Source: an uncultured Bacilli bacterium (GTDB taxonomy: Bacteria > Bacillota_I > Bacilli_A > RF39 > UBA660). From it: DNA of 14,437 nucleotides. Within the stretch, counting starts at the first letter, position 1. Every line of letters begins with the position of its first letter. The stretch is from NCBI GenBank assembly GCA_947631365.1, contig CANRLB010000021.1, positions 1 through 14,437 of the forward strand. The letters are read 5' to 3'. This document shows positions 6,781-13,568 of this stretch, one piece after another. The position numbers and the translations under genes were made by a program. The notes under the pieces were generated by a model. It did no database searches, was not told where the DNA came from, and saw only the letters and a list, made by a program, of their open reading frames with translations.

Positions 6781-6804
6781 AAGAAAGATTTTACTCTTTC
6801 TTTT
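6779..6804. terminator. Bidirectional intrinsic terminator between convergent genes
   Basis: AAAAGAAAGA (6779-6788) pairs perfectly over 10 bp with TCTTTCTTTT (6795-6804) around loop TTTTAC. A T-run on the plus strand and an A-run on the opposite side let it stop both the Coat_F-like unit and the converging minus-strand operon. The stem is A/T-rich, hence only moderate strength. Confidence 0.7.
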
Positions 6805-7268
6805 TAGTATTTAACATTTTCCAATAATTTATCTATTTCAGACTTGTAGTCTTTAGTACCTGCAATAAATATTAAAGTATTTTTAACTCTTGATATAACT
6901 ATATATTCATTATCTGATACTGCAACTATTTTAGATATAACTGCACTAGTGGATTCTTGGTTTTTAGAATCACTTGTTATATAATCAGCTATACTATCTT
7001 TATATTTTTTATATATTTTTTTAGCTTCACTTTCATCTTTAAATTCATAATATTCTATTTTAAATGGCACATCATCTTTAGTAGCTACTAAATAAGTATC
7101 TGTTTCATATTTTGGCGTTTCTTTGTCACTAATAGTATAACCTAAAGCTCCAAATTGCTCTTTAAAATCTTTTGGCTTTAATAAATTATAAAATCCACAT
7201 CCCACGGTAATTATACATACAACTATTATTATTATAATCCCTAATATTACACTTTTATTATTATTCAT
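6804..7268 (-). CDS. N-terminally anchored extracytoplasmic protein, unknown
   Basis: A 154-residue protein with a hydrophobic segment at about 7-30 (VILGIIIIIVVCIITVGC) and a soluble domain of about 120 residues, likely outside the cell. A cysteine at 24 sits in TVGC, a poor lipobox because Thr occupies the -3 site, so a plain membrane anchor is as likely as a lipoprotein. The soluble part has mixed alpha/beta character (YEFKDESEAKKIYKKYKD, then NEYIVISRVKNTLIFIAG). I do not recognise the family. GGAG lies 7 bases before the ATG, and the ATG overlaps the end of the DUF1292 gene by 8 bases. It is the last gene of a three-gene operon ending at the shared terminator. Confidence 0.78.
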   Translation of the reverse strand: MNNNKSVILGIIIIIVVCIITVGCGFYNLLKPKDFKEQFGALGYTISDKETPKYETDTYLVATKDDVPFKIEYYEFKDESEAKKIYKKYKDSIADYITSDSKNQESTSAVISKIVAVSDNEYIVISRVKNTLIFIAGTKDYKSEIDKLLENVKY

Positions 7269-7503
7269 TTTTTTCTCCTTTATGTTTATCTAAAAATAAT
7301 GTCATTACTTCAGCAAATTCATCTTCCGAATCTAATTTAACAACATATTCTCCATCATCTTTTGTTATAATTTTTCTTATTACTATATCATTTTTATTCA
7401 ACTTACCCATTAAAAATAAATATTTATTATTATTATCAGCAACAGTATCGGTAATTATATAATCTTTACCATTTTCTAAAGTCATAACATTTACATCAAT
7501 CAT
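7261..7503 (-). CDS. DUF1292 family protein (YrzB-like)
   Basis: An 80-residue soluble, acidic protein with the DUF1292 pattern: MTLENGKDYIITDTV near the start, NKYLFLMGK in the middle, and the diagnostic VVKLDSEDEFAEVMTLF near the end. Members are small Firmicutes proteins of unknown function, often next to RNA-processing genes. A G-run (GGGGGG) sits 6 bases before the ATG. The start overlaps the TGA of the preceding gene (ATGA), and the end overlaps the next gene by 8 bases, so all three genes are tightly coupled. A later in-frame ATG (residue 7) is possible but lacks that ribosome site. Confidence 0.8.
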   Translation of the reverse strand: MIDVNVMTLENGKDYIITDTVADNNNKYLFLMGKLNKNDIVIRKIITKDDGEYVVKLDSEDEFAEVMTLFLDKHKGEKNE

Positions 7504-8411
7504 TTTCGTCCCCCCATCTCTTCATTAACGGCATTTACAATCGTTTTATTACTTTCTTTATATAAGGCTAACCCTAAATCTTGGTATTTTTGGAGCATTT
7601 CTTTTAGCACTACTCTATTTTCTTTACTTATTGCATCATAAGTAGGATTTTTAGCAAATTCACTTATCAATTCAACATATTTTTGATATTCCTTACTATT
7701 TTGTTCGACTTTATTATTAATCATTAATATATTAAGTACATAACTTAAAAATGATTTATTAGAAATTTTTGAATATATTGGCTCAAATGAATCATCATTA
7801 GATAATCGAGTTTGCAAAATATTCCATATTTCATTAAAGCTATCTAAACGATGAGTATTTAATTTATAATAACTATCATAAATTAAGACATCAAATAATT
7901 CAGGATTATCAATACAAATATTTATTATTCTATCTGCCGTCAATTCACTACGATTATAAATCATATCATTTTTTATCGGAACTTCAGATGCTAACACATC
8001 TATTTTTTGACTAGTACTTTTAACTAATGCTTCATTCATTCGATCGGTATATGCTATCCCTAAAATAGATGTAGCTAGAATTAAAGTGGCCATTATGCCA
8101 GCAAATGCTTGTATATCTTTTTTAGAAACCTTTTCTTTTTTAGTTCTTAGTTTAACTTCATTTGCTTTTTCATTTGGAGATTGAACACTATTATTTATAA
8201 TTAATTGCATATCTGATCTTTTTGCTAAAAATTCATCTGCTTCACCAGTTAAAATAGCCATTTTAGAATAATTTTTTTCTAAAATTAAATATTTAGCTAA
8301 CTTCATAGCTCTTTCCAAATCAAAAACCGGAAATTTATTTAATATATATTCTGCCACATTACGACAATCACTATTAAAATTAATTTTTTCAAATAAATTA
8401 TTATTAGCCAT
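7500..8411 (-). CDS. One-TM protein of unknown function heading a three-gene operon
   Basis: A 303-residue protein I do not recognise. An N-terminal soluble region (1-95) contains the helical stretch VFDLERAMKLAKYLILEKNYSKMAI and ends in basic residues (KLRTKKEKVSKK). One hydrophobic segment follows at about 104-122 (FAGIMATLILATSILGIAY), then a helical region of about 180 residues with repeated Asn, Tyr and Ser. The positive-inside rule puts the N-terminus in the cytoplasm and the C-terminal domain outside. GGGTGAT, complementary to the 16S 3' end, lies 5 bases before the ATG. It overlaps the DUF1292 gene (ATGA). A TATAAT at 8438-8433 may be the -10 of the operon, but no good -35 is seen. 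Confidence 0.78.
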   Translation of the reverse strand: MANNNLFEKINFNSDCRNVAEYILNKFPVFDLERAMKLAKYLILEKNYSKMAILTGEADEFLAKRSDMQLIINNSVQSPNEKANEVKLRTKKEKVSKKDIQAFAGIMATLILATSILGIAYTDRMNEALVKSTSQKIDVLASEVPIKNDMIYNRSELTADRIINICIDNPELFDVLIYDSYYKLNTHRLDSFNEIWNILQTRLSNDDSFEPIYSKISNKSFLSYVLNILMINNKVEQNSKEYQKYVELISEFAKNPTYDAISKENRVVLKEMLQKYQDLGLALYKESNKTIVNAVNEEMGGRK

Positions 8412-8496
8412 CTAATCACCCACCAATTGTCTATTATAAATATACTATAAAATTAATATACCAAACAATAATATTTCCAAAGTGATTGACATTTAT

Positions 8497-9081
8497 TTAC
8501 TTTAAATCTAATTTTTTAGTAGCAATTTTACTTAAAATATATGCTATTACTAACATTATAAGAATTATAATTAATATTTTTGGATTCTTTAAACTTTCAA
8601 TTAAACTAGTACCAATAAAGCCCCAGAAAAATACTAATGATACTTTTCCTATTAATACAGCAATAGCAAACTTTTTAAATTTTACTTCTGATAAAGAAGC
8701 TGCTATGTTAATTAAAAAAGCAGGAGTAAAAGGAATAGCTATTAATAACACTAAATTAGAAAGTGATATTTTATCTATTTTTTTCATTAAACTATCAAAC
8801 TTTTCAATTTTACGCACCTTTTTAGCAAAGAAATTTTTTAAAAAAGTACGACATAAATAGAACATGAAAAAACAACCTAAGCATGTTAAAATATAAGATA
8901 TTATAAATCCTATAACATAACCATAAGCAATAAATACAATTGTTATAAAAACAAATAAAGGTAAAACAGGAATTAAGGACTCACAAAATATTAAAAGACA
9001 CGCTAAAATAGGCCCCCAAAAAACTGAATTAGTAACTACATCCATTATTACATTATATAAATTATTTAAAAATTCCACCAT
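8497..9081 (-). CDS. DedA/TVP38-type (VTT domain) membrane protein
   Basis: A 194-residue polytopic membrane protein of the VTT/SNARE-associated superfamily (PF09335). Hallmarks are FCESLIPVLPLFVFI near residue 33, with the conserved E and P residues of the first re-entrant loop, and AIPFTPAFLINIAASLSEVKFKKF, the second signature (F-TP, G/A-loop, V-F-F). Five or six hydrophobic segments follow one another. The family includes lipid scramblase-like proteins and undecaprenyl-phosphate or phosphatidylethanolamine flippases; which substrate applies here cannot be told. The ATG at 9081 is chosen over an open GTG at 9090; the ribosome site is weak for both. It stands behind its own promoter, just after the rhodanese gene. 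Confidence 0.85.
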   Translation of the reverse strand: MVEFLNNLYNVIMDVVTNSVFWGPILACLLIFCESLIPVLPLFVFITIVFIAYGYVIGFIISYILTCLGCFFMFYLCRTFLKNFFAKKVRKIEKFDSLMKKIDKISLSNLVLLIAIPFTPAFLINIAASLSEVKFKKFAIAVLIGKVSLVFFWGFIGTSLIESLKNPKILIIILIMLVIAYILSKIATKKLDLK

Positions 9082-9096
9082 AACTACCACACAATT

Positions 9097-9125
9097 ATTA
9101 TAATATAATTATGAGCATTTTTCAC
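9097..9125 (-). promoter_or_regulatory. Candidate promoter of the DedA-type gene
   Basis: GTGAAA (9125-9120), a 17-base spacer, then TATAAT (9102-9097). The -35 matches the consensus at 4 of 6 bases and overlaps the stop codon of the rhodanese gene. Confidence 0.5.
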
Positions 9126-9379
9126 GAATTTATTACATATGTGACATTATAACCGTAAAATGCAAGTATTCTTGCTGCTTGTTTGCTTTTATGTCCTTTA
9201 TCACAAATAAGATAGTATTTTTTATTTTTATCTAGCATAGTTTTATGATTCATTAATAGTTTATCATAATATATATTAATACTATTCGGATTATGTCCTT
9301 CTTTATAACTAATTGGATCTCTTACATCAATCAATATTCCCATATATGGCATATATTCATTTTCTTTAATACTTTTCAT
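9122..9379 (-). CDS. Minimal single-domain rhodanese-like sulfurtransferase
   Basis: An 85-residue cytosolic rhodanese domain, shorter than the usual 100 or so residues. Conserved points are ILIDVRDPISYKEGH (Asp18, Arg20, Asp21, Glu27, His29), followed by NSINI in place of GAINI. The active-site loop is CDKGHKS with Cys59, and the closing helix AARILAFYGYNVTYV ends the fold. The catalytic Cys is present, so persulfide chemistry is plausible; donor and acceptor are unknown. The N-terminus begins almost directly at the first beta strand. GGTGA lies 7 bases before the ATG, and TATAAT a few bases further up is a likely -10 without a clear -35. It stops at TGA inside the DedA promoter. Confidence 0.85.
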   Translation of the reverse strand: MKSIKENEYMPYMGILIDVRDPISYKEGHNPNSINIYYDKLLMNHKTMLDKNKKYYLICDKGHKSKQAARILAFYGYNVTYVINS

Positions 9380-9437
9380 TAATATTCACCATTATAATTT
9401 ATGTTATTTAAAAAAATACAGATAATAAAAAAGCATT

Positions 9438-9469
9438 AAAAAAGAACTATCAACAATAAATTGATAGTT
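9438..9469 (-). terminator. Intrinsic terminator after the broken Rpn gene
   Basis: On the minus strand AACTATCAA pairs over 9 bp with TTGATAGTT around loop TTTATTG (9469-9445), followed after one C by TTTTTT. It begins 2 bases past the Rpn stop, so it belongs to that gene. Confidence 0.85.
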
Positions 9470-9470
9470 T

Positions 9471-10291
9471 TTACATTTTTTGCTTTAATTTTTCTAATTC
9501 TTTTTCAGTAAGACCAGTTGCTTTTTCAATTGTCTTAATAGGCATCTTCATTTTTAATAAATTAATAGCAATACTATTTTTTTCTTCATCTCTGGCTTCA
9601 TGTATTTCTGATCTTCTTAACTTCTCCTCTTCTTCTTCATAACTTAAATGATTTATTACTACTCCATCTTTTGTTAATGTTAGCATTTTATCTTCATACT
9701 CCTTCACTACTTTATCTTTCTTGCCTAATTCTTTCATCTCATCCATATTCGCATTTAACATTACCAGATGTATATGTTCTTTGTTTCCTTTTATACATTC
9801 ATCATACCATAGCTCTTTATACTTAACAAGATTCACATTGATTATTCTAAATGTATTTGTATAGATACTTTTATCTTCTACACATGTTATTAAATAATTC
9901 ATTTTAGCAAGACTATCTTTACTATCTTTATTTAAATTTATTAGTACTGTATCTAACCCTTCATTATAATCATATTCTTTTTCAATTATTTGCGAATAAT
10001 ATGATGTATAATAAGATAAATTTCTTATTTTTGTACTACTACTAAAATTACTATTTAACTCAACTAGAATATGTTTACCATTATTTGACTCCACTATTAA
10101 ATCTGTTACTTTTACTCTTTCAGGGTTTCTTCTTATCTTTAATTCTGTTGGAATAGACTTAATAACATGTACTTTTTCTTCTAAGATATCTGATAAGATA
10201 TAATCTAGTAATCTTGTATCTTGTTTGCTACAATTGTCTTAAAGATTGCATCATATAATAGTAAAGGTTTTTCTTTTAAATTTGTATTCAT
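9471..10291 (-). pseudogene. Rpn-family recombination-promoting nuclease/putative transposase, frameshifted
   Basis: A PD-(D/E)XK nuclease of the Rpn/YhgA-like group (TIGR01784/PF12784), normally near 270-300 residues. It begins at ATG 10291 behind a strong GGAGG (10303-10299) with MNTNLKEKPLLLYDAIFKTIV, the usual family start. That frame then hits TAG at 10207-10205. From about 10230 the next frame continues the family without a gap: SKQDTRLLDYILSDILEEKV, RVKVTDLIVES, HILVELNSNF, and on to a charged C-terminal helix region (KMPIKTIEKATGLTEKELEKL), ending at 9471. One lost base in 10226-10240 explains this. The catalytic Asp (TDLIVE) and Glu (VELN) survive; Asn stands where ExQ is common. The largest intact frame (9471-10094, opening at a GTG) lacks the N-terminal nuclease core. 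It could be real decay or a sequencing indel. Confidence 0.82.
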
Positions 10292-10298
10292 AAAATTT

Positions 10299-10303
10299 CC
10301 TCC
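10299..10303 (-). promoter_or_regulatory. Shine-Dalgarno of the intact Rpn start
   Basis: GGAGG within AGAGGAGGAAA, 7 bases before the ATG at 10291. It shows that the original start is here and not at the internal GTG at 10094, supporting a frameshift rather than a short gene. Confidence 0.75.
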
Positions 10304-10372
10304 TCTACTTATATTATTAGCTTTTTTTCTTCAATTTCCTTTTTTTCGTGAAAATTTATGAAAAAAAGTGCT

Positions 10373-10403
10373 AAAAATTAAAAAAATCTCTATTTCTAGA
10401 GAT
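10373..10403 (-). terminator. Intrinsic terminator after the VirD4 tail
   Basis: On the minus strand ATCTCTA pairs over 7 bp with TAGAGAT around a GAAA tetraloop (10403-10386), followed by a T-run, AA, and a further T-run. It lies about 20 bases after the tail's stop codon and separates the transfer genes from the Rpn gene. Confidence 0.88.
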
Positions 10404-10424
10404 AATTTATTATTTTAATTATTT

Positions 10425-10898
10425 TTATTCATCACCAAAGAAATCATCAAAAAACTCATCATCAGTTATTACATTTTCATTCATAATAACACTATCAACA
10501 TCAATATTAACTTTAGGTTTATCAGATTTTGAAACATCTTCTGGAGTTTCTTTTTTGTCTTCCATTGGTTTTTCTTTTGGAAGTTCTAGTTCTGGTAAAT
10601 CATTTTCTTCTGCTAATTTAAAAGGTGACTCATTACTAATACTTTGATTTTGATTCTTTAATTTTTCTTTTTGTCTTTTTTCTTCTTCATCAAGTTCTTT
10701 CAATTTTTGATCGATATCTTTCATCATAGCATCAATGTCCATGTTTTGAAGACCACCAGCAAATGGATTAGGAGATGGACTTACAGGCATTCCAAATCCG
10801 CCACCCATACCAAATGGGCTTATACCACTTGGTGGCATCATTTGATTCATATCATTGTTTGAATTATTCATCATTTTTTTACGTTTTTCTTCTGTCAC
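10425..10898 (-). CDS. Displaced C-terminal tail of the VirD4-type protein (low-complexity, coiled coil, acidic)
   Basis: If read alone, this is a 157-residue protein opening at GTG 10898, but no ribosome site precedes it. The same frame continues upstream to about 10945 as TREYHQVELFDLKKFVTEEKRKK, the expected continuation of the coupling ATPase, so it is best seen as the end of that gene. Order: basic linker; Met/Pro/Gly-rich stretch (PPSGISPFGMGGGFGMPVSP); DIDAMMKDIDQKLKELDEEE, a predicted coiled coil; then a Pro/Glu/Lys-rich disordered part ending in the very acidic DDEFFDDFFGDE. VirD4-like proteins of the CD1115 group often end in a similar 'ID.KI.ELEEEE' segment. Such tails may bind partners or relaxase; that is inference. 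It ends just before a clear terminator. Confidence 0.75.
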   Translation of the reverse strand: MTEEKRKKMMNNSNNDMNQMMPPSGISPFGMGGGFGMPVSPSPNPFAGGLQNMDIDAMMKDIDQKLKELDEEEKRQKEKLKNQNQSISNESPFKLAEENDLPELELPKEKPMEDKKETPEDVSKSDKPKVNIDVDSVIMNENVITDDEFFDDFFGDE

Positions 10899-10906
10899 AA
10901 ATTTTT

Positions 10907-12595
10907 TTAAATCAAATAATTCAACTTGATGATATTCTCTAGTGGATAAGTCGCAAGAGGATATTCTTCACCCCAATCAATTTTAAAATTAGGAGCATAT
11001 TTTGTTTTAAATGGATTCATTCTAAGTCTTAATATAATAGCTTCACCTAATTTTAATTTTTGTAAATCACTAACAGTAACTAAAGGAGTTGATGCTGTCT
11101 TATCCTTTTCTTTTGATTTAACTTCACCACACATCTTACTTATTTCTTCTAAAGCTTTAAGTTCAGTTGAAATTAAATAGATTAAGTTACCACAATTACC
11201 ACGAATAACTTGGGCAACTTCTTCGCCATAAACATCATTAAGTTGAGCAAAGTTTTGAATAATAAAAGTAAATCTTATATCACGGCTTCTTGCTGCAGAT
11301 ACCATACTATCAACATCTTTTAGTGGTGGCATATTAGCAAATTCATCTAAGATAAAATTAGTTCTATATTGTAATTTTCCACCATTGGCTTGTGCTACAT
11401 CAATTAAAGTTTCATATACTTGTTTAATAAAGATAGTCATTAAAGTATGATATGTTTTTTTCTCATCATGAATAATCATAAATACCGCTGTTTTGCCTTT
11501 ACCAATATCACGCATATCAAAATCACTATAAGAAAGCATTTCAGCTAAATTTTCTTTAGTAGAAAACATTCTTATTTTTTGACTAAATGTTGAAAGCAAG
11601 CCACCCTTAGTATCATTTGGGGCATTTATTACAGTATTTGCAAACATATAAGCATTTGATTCTTTACCCTTTAAATTAAAATATTCTTTAATAAAGTTAC
11701 TAGTGGCATATCTCTCTTCCCCAACTGTACTCATATAATTAATACTATTTAAATTAATTTCTTTTTCAGAGGCATCTTGAAATAAACCAATAGCAAGTCC
11801 AGAAAAATAATCAGCTGAACCTTTTTCCCAGAATTCAGAGTCCCCATTGCCTTTAGATGGATCATATAAAATATTTAATGAAACGTCTTCTAGTAGTTCA
11901 GTTGCTTTATCGAAGTTTCCTTCCTTATAATATTTATAAGGCATATCTAAAGGATTCCAAGCATTTCCTTTACCAGGTTCCCTAAAGTTTAAAACAATTA
12001 TTTTATAGCCACGCTCTTTTAAGTTATTAGCAGTCTTACTATATATCTCACCTTTAGGGTCAGTAATAATCATACTTTCGCCTTTTTTAGCTAAGATATT
12101 AACCATTGGGAATACTAAATTTTCCGTTTTACCTGAACCAGTAGAACCAATAACTAGGTTGTGATAATCACTATCATCTACCCATATTTCTTTCGGATTA
12201 CTAATTAAAGGTATACCACCTGCTGTAAGAACTTTATCAGTTGGATTTATTTTAACTACTTTGCTAGCAGTTTTAATTTCTTTTTCTTTAGCCCATCTAG
12301 CATAACCATCACTAGCTTTATCTTTATTAACTTTAAGACCAATACCACTACCTTTTTCTTTATTAAAAATATAAGAAGATACACTTGTAAATATTAATAT
12401 TAAAGCGCCAAAAAACAAACCTAATGTAAAAGGAAGATATTGCAAAGAGAATGCGCTTAATGGTAAAAGACCATAAAAAGTTCCCGTATTAAGTAAACAA
12501 AATAAATTAGAAACTGCTAAAGCACACAAATAAAGAAGTATAATACAATATACAACAAATAAGAAAAAATCTTTAGCTTCTACTTTAAACTTCAT
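10907..12595 (-). CDS. VirD4-type type IV secretion coupling ATPase, main part (CD1115-like; frameshifted at the end)
   Basis: Coupling protein of the VirD4/TraG family (T4SS-DNA_transf), an inner-membrane hexameric ATPase that feeds DNA-protein substrates to a secretion channel. Two N-terminal hydrophobic helices (about 10-36 and 50-77) precede the motor domain. Walker A is GSTGSGKT (150-157), followed by MIITDPKGEIY (175-185). Walker B is FILDEFANMPPL (414-425) and is followed by SAARSRDIRFTFIIQNFAQL. The frame runs to YPLATYP and then reads 14 unrelated residues to a TAA at 10907. One base restored near 10936-10948 would give YPTREYHQVELFDLKKF and fuse it to the tail below. The start is the ATG at 12595 behind GGGGAG; an open ATG at 12616 has no ribosome site. 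It lies directly after two anchored paralogs, possibly partners. Confidence 0.9.
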   Translation of the reverse strand: MKFKVEAKDFFLFVVYCIILLYLCALAVSNLFCLLNTGTFYGLLPLSAFSLQYLPFTLGLFFGALILIFTSVSSYIFNKEKGSGIGLKVNKDKASDGYARWAKEKEIKTASKVVKINPTDKVLTAGGIPLISNPKEIWVDDSDYHNLVIGSTGSGKTENLVFPMVNILAKKGESMIITDPKGEIYSKTANNLKERGYKIIVLNFREPGKGNAWNPLDMPYKYYKEGNFDKATELLEDVSLNILYDPSKGNGDSEFWEKGSADYFSGLAIGLFQDASEKEINLNSINYMSTVGEERYATSNFIKEYFNLKGKESNAYMFANTVINAPNDTKGGLLSTFSQKIRMFSTKENLAEMLSYSDFDMRDIGKGKTAVFMIIHDEKKTYHTLMTIFIKQVYETLIDVAQANGGKLQYRTNFILDEFANMPPLKDVDSMVSAARSRDIRFTFIIQNFAQLNDVYGEEVAQVIRGNCGNLIYLISTELKALEEISKMCGEVKSKEKDKTASTPLVTVSDLQKLKLGEAIILRLRMNPFKTKYAPNFKIDWGEEYPLATYPLENIIKLNYLI

Positions 12596-12600
12596 ACAAT

Positions 12601-12606
12601 CTCCCC
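12601..12606 (-). promoter_or_regulatory. Shine-Dalgarno that fixes the VirD4-type start
   Basis: GGGGAG, then ATTGT, then the ATG at 12595. It falls inside the longer possible frame from 12616 and shows that the first seven residues of that frame are not translated. A TATAAT at 12623-12618 could be a local -10, but its -35 is weak. Confidence 0.7.
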
Positions 12607-12652
12607 AATTCACCATTATTATACTATAAATATAAGTAAAAATAAATTAATA

Positions 12653-13567
12653 TTATTCAGTTATTTCGAAAAAATTAAAATCTATTTTATAATCATTAGG
12701 ATATTCTTCCGTAATAATTATACTATCATTATTATTATTTTTAATATTATAGATTATCATATTATTTTCTTCCTTAACATCAATAGTATCAAATTTATCA
12801 AATAATCTACTAGCAATATTATCTCGATCATTCATAAAAGAATTTAAATCAGGATATTTACTTTTAGTTAAATCATTTAACATATTATAAGCTTTATTAC
12901 TATCTATATACATTAAATTCTTATAATTATTTATATAACTATTTAATTTATTTACATCACTTATTTCTTTTATTACAAAACTAGTTTCATTATCAATATA
13001 TATTCTATTAAGATAATAATCTTTAGCATACTCTTCTAAGTTTTCTATATTTTTTAAAGGCATAATAGTATAATTATTTTCCATATCTACTTTTAAAAGA
13101 TAATATAAATTATTAGTATAATTTAACTTTTCTTCAGTTGTTTTATCAATAGTATATCCTTTAATAAAATAATAAGTCATATTACTATCTTTATTATAAT
13201 AAACTCCTTCTACTATAAAATTAACATTTTCACTTGTTTGATTAATATAATTATTTATATTATTTTCATCTATACTATATTTAGATTTAAAATTTTTATC
13301 AAGTAGTAATATAGCATTTTCTTTACTATTAGATAATTCTATATAAAAATTGGTAATTACATCTTGTATCGCAAATATTTTATCTGTATCATCTAATCTT
13401 ACTATTTCTTTTTTTAATGTAGGTGTTACTATCGGTTCTTTTTCCTCTTCTTTTTCCTTCGTAGGAGTTTTGTTAGAACTTGTTCCCATGATAAAAGCTA
13501 CTATTGTTGAAAAAACTAATAATCCCACTAAAATTAATAACAATATTTTTTGATTATCATATTTCAT
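12653..13567 (-). CDS. Membrane-anchored protein, second of two tandem paralogs (possibly NTF2/TcpC/VirB8-like)
   Basis: A 304-residue protein with a short cytoplasmic N-terminus, one hydrophobic anchor (about 8-29, ILLLILVGLLVFSTIVAFIM), a charged linker (KTPTKEKEEEKEP), and two outer domains. Domain 1 (about 62-175) has the helix FAIQDVITNFY, then a sheet-rich part (VNFIVEGVYYNKDSNMTYYFIKGY, NLYYLLKVD). Domain 2 (about 200-302) has KLNSYINNYKNLMYIDSNKAYNML and ends EYPNDYKIDFNFFE. Helix-then-sheet blocks in a double arrangement behind one anchor resemble NTF2-fold proteins such as TcpC or VirB8 of conjugation systems, but this is fold-level inference without a sequence motif. AAGGAG precedes the ATG by 6 bases. 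It starts one base after the previous gene's stop and precedes the VirD4-type gene. Confidence 0.8.
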   Translation of the reverse strand: MKYDNQKILLLILVGLLVFSTIVAFIMGTSSNKTPTKEKEEEKEPIVTPTLKKEIVRLDDTDKIFAIQDVITNFYIELSNSKENAILLLDKNFKSKYSIDENNINNYINQTSENVNFIVEGVYYNKDSNMTYYFIKGYTIDKTTEEKLNYTNNLYYLLKVDMENNYTIMPLKNIENLEEYAKDYYLNRIYIDNETSFVIKEISDVNKLNSYINNYKNLMYIDSNKAYNMLNDLTKSKYPDLNSFMNDRDNIASRLFDKFDTIDVKEENNMIIYNIKNNNNDSIIITEEYPNDYKIDFNFFEITE

Positions 13568-13568
13568 A

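Noticed and set aside
7190..7206. Lipoprotein signal (lipobox) in the protein at 6804-7268
   Set aside because: TVGC has Thr at -3 instead of Leu, Val or Ile, so I left it as an uncertain membrane anchor.
8486..8860. Plus-strand open frame of 124 codons opposite the DedA-type gene
   Set aside because: It is the antisense of a clear VTT-family membrane protein, has no ribosome site and no recognisable motif; hydrophobic composition merely mirrors the other strand.
10671..10862. Plus-strand open frame opposite the VirD4 tail
   Set aside because: Low-complexity shadow frame (Phe, His and Trp rich) with no start signals.
13350..13553. Plus-strand open frame opposite the second tandem paralog
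   Set aside because: Shadow of the anchor and linker region of a conserved duplicated gene.
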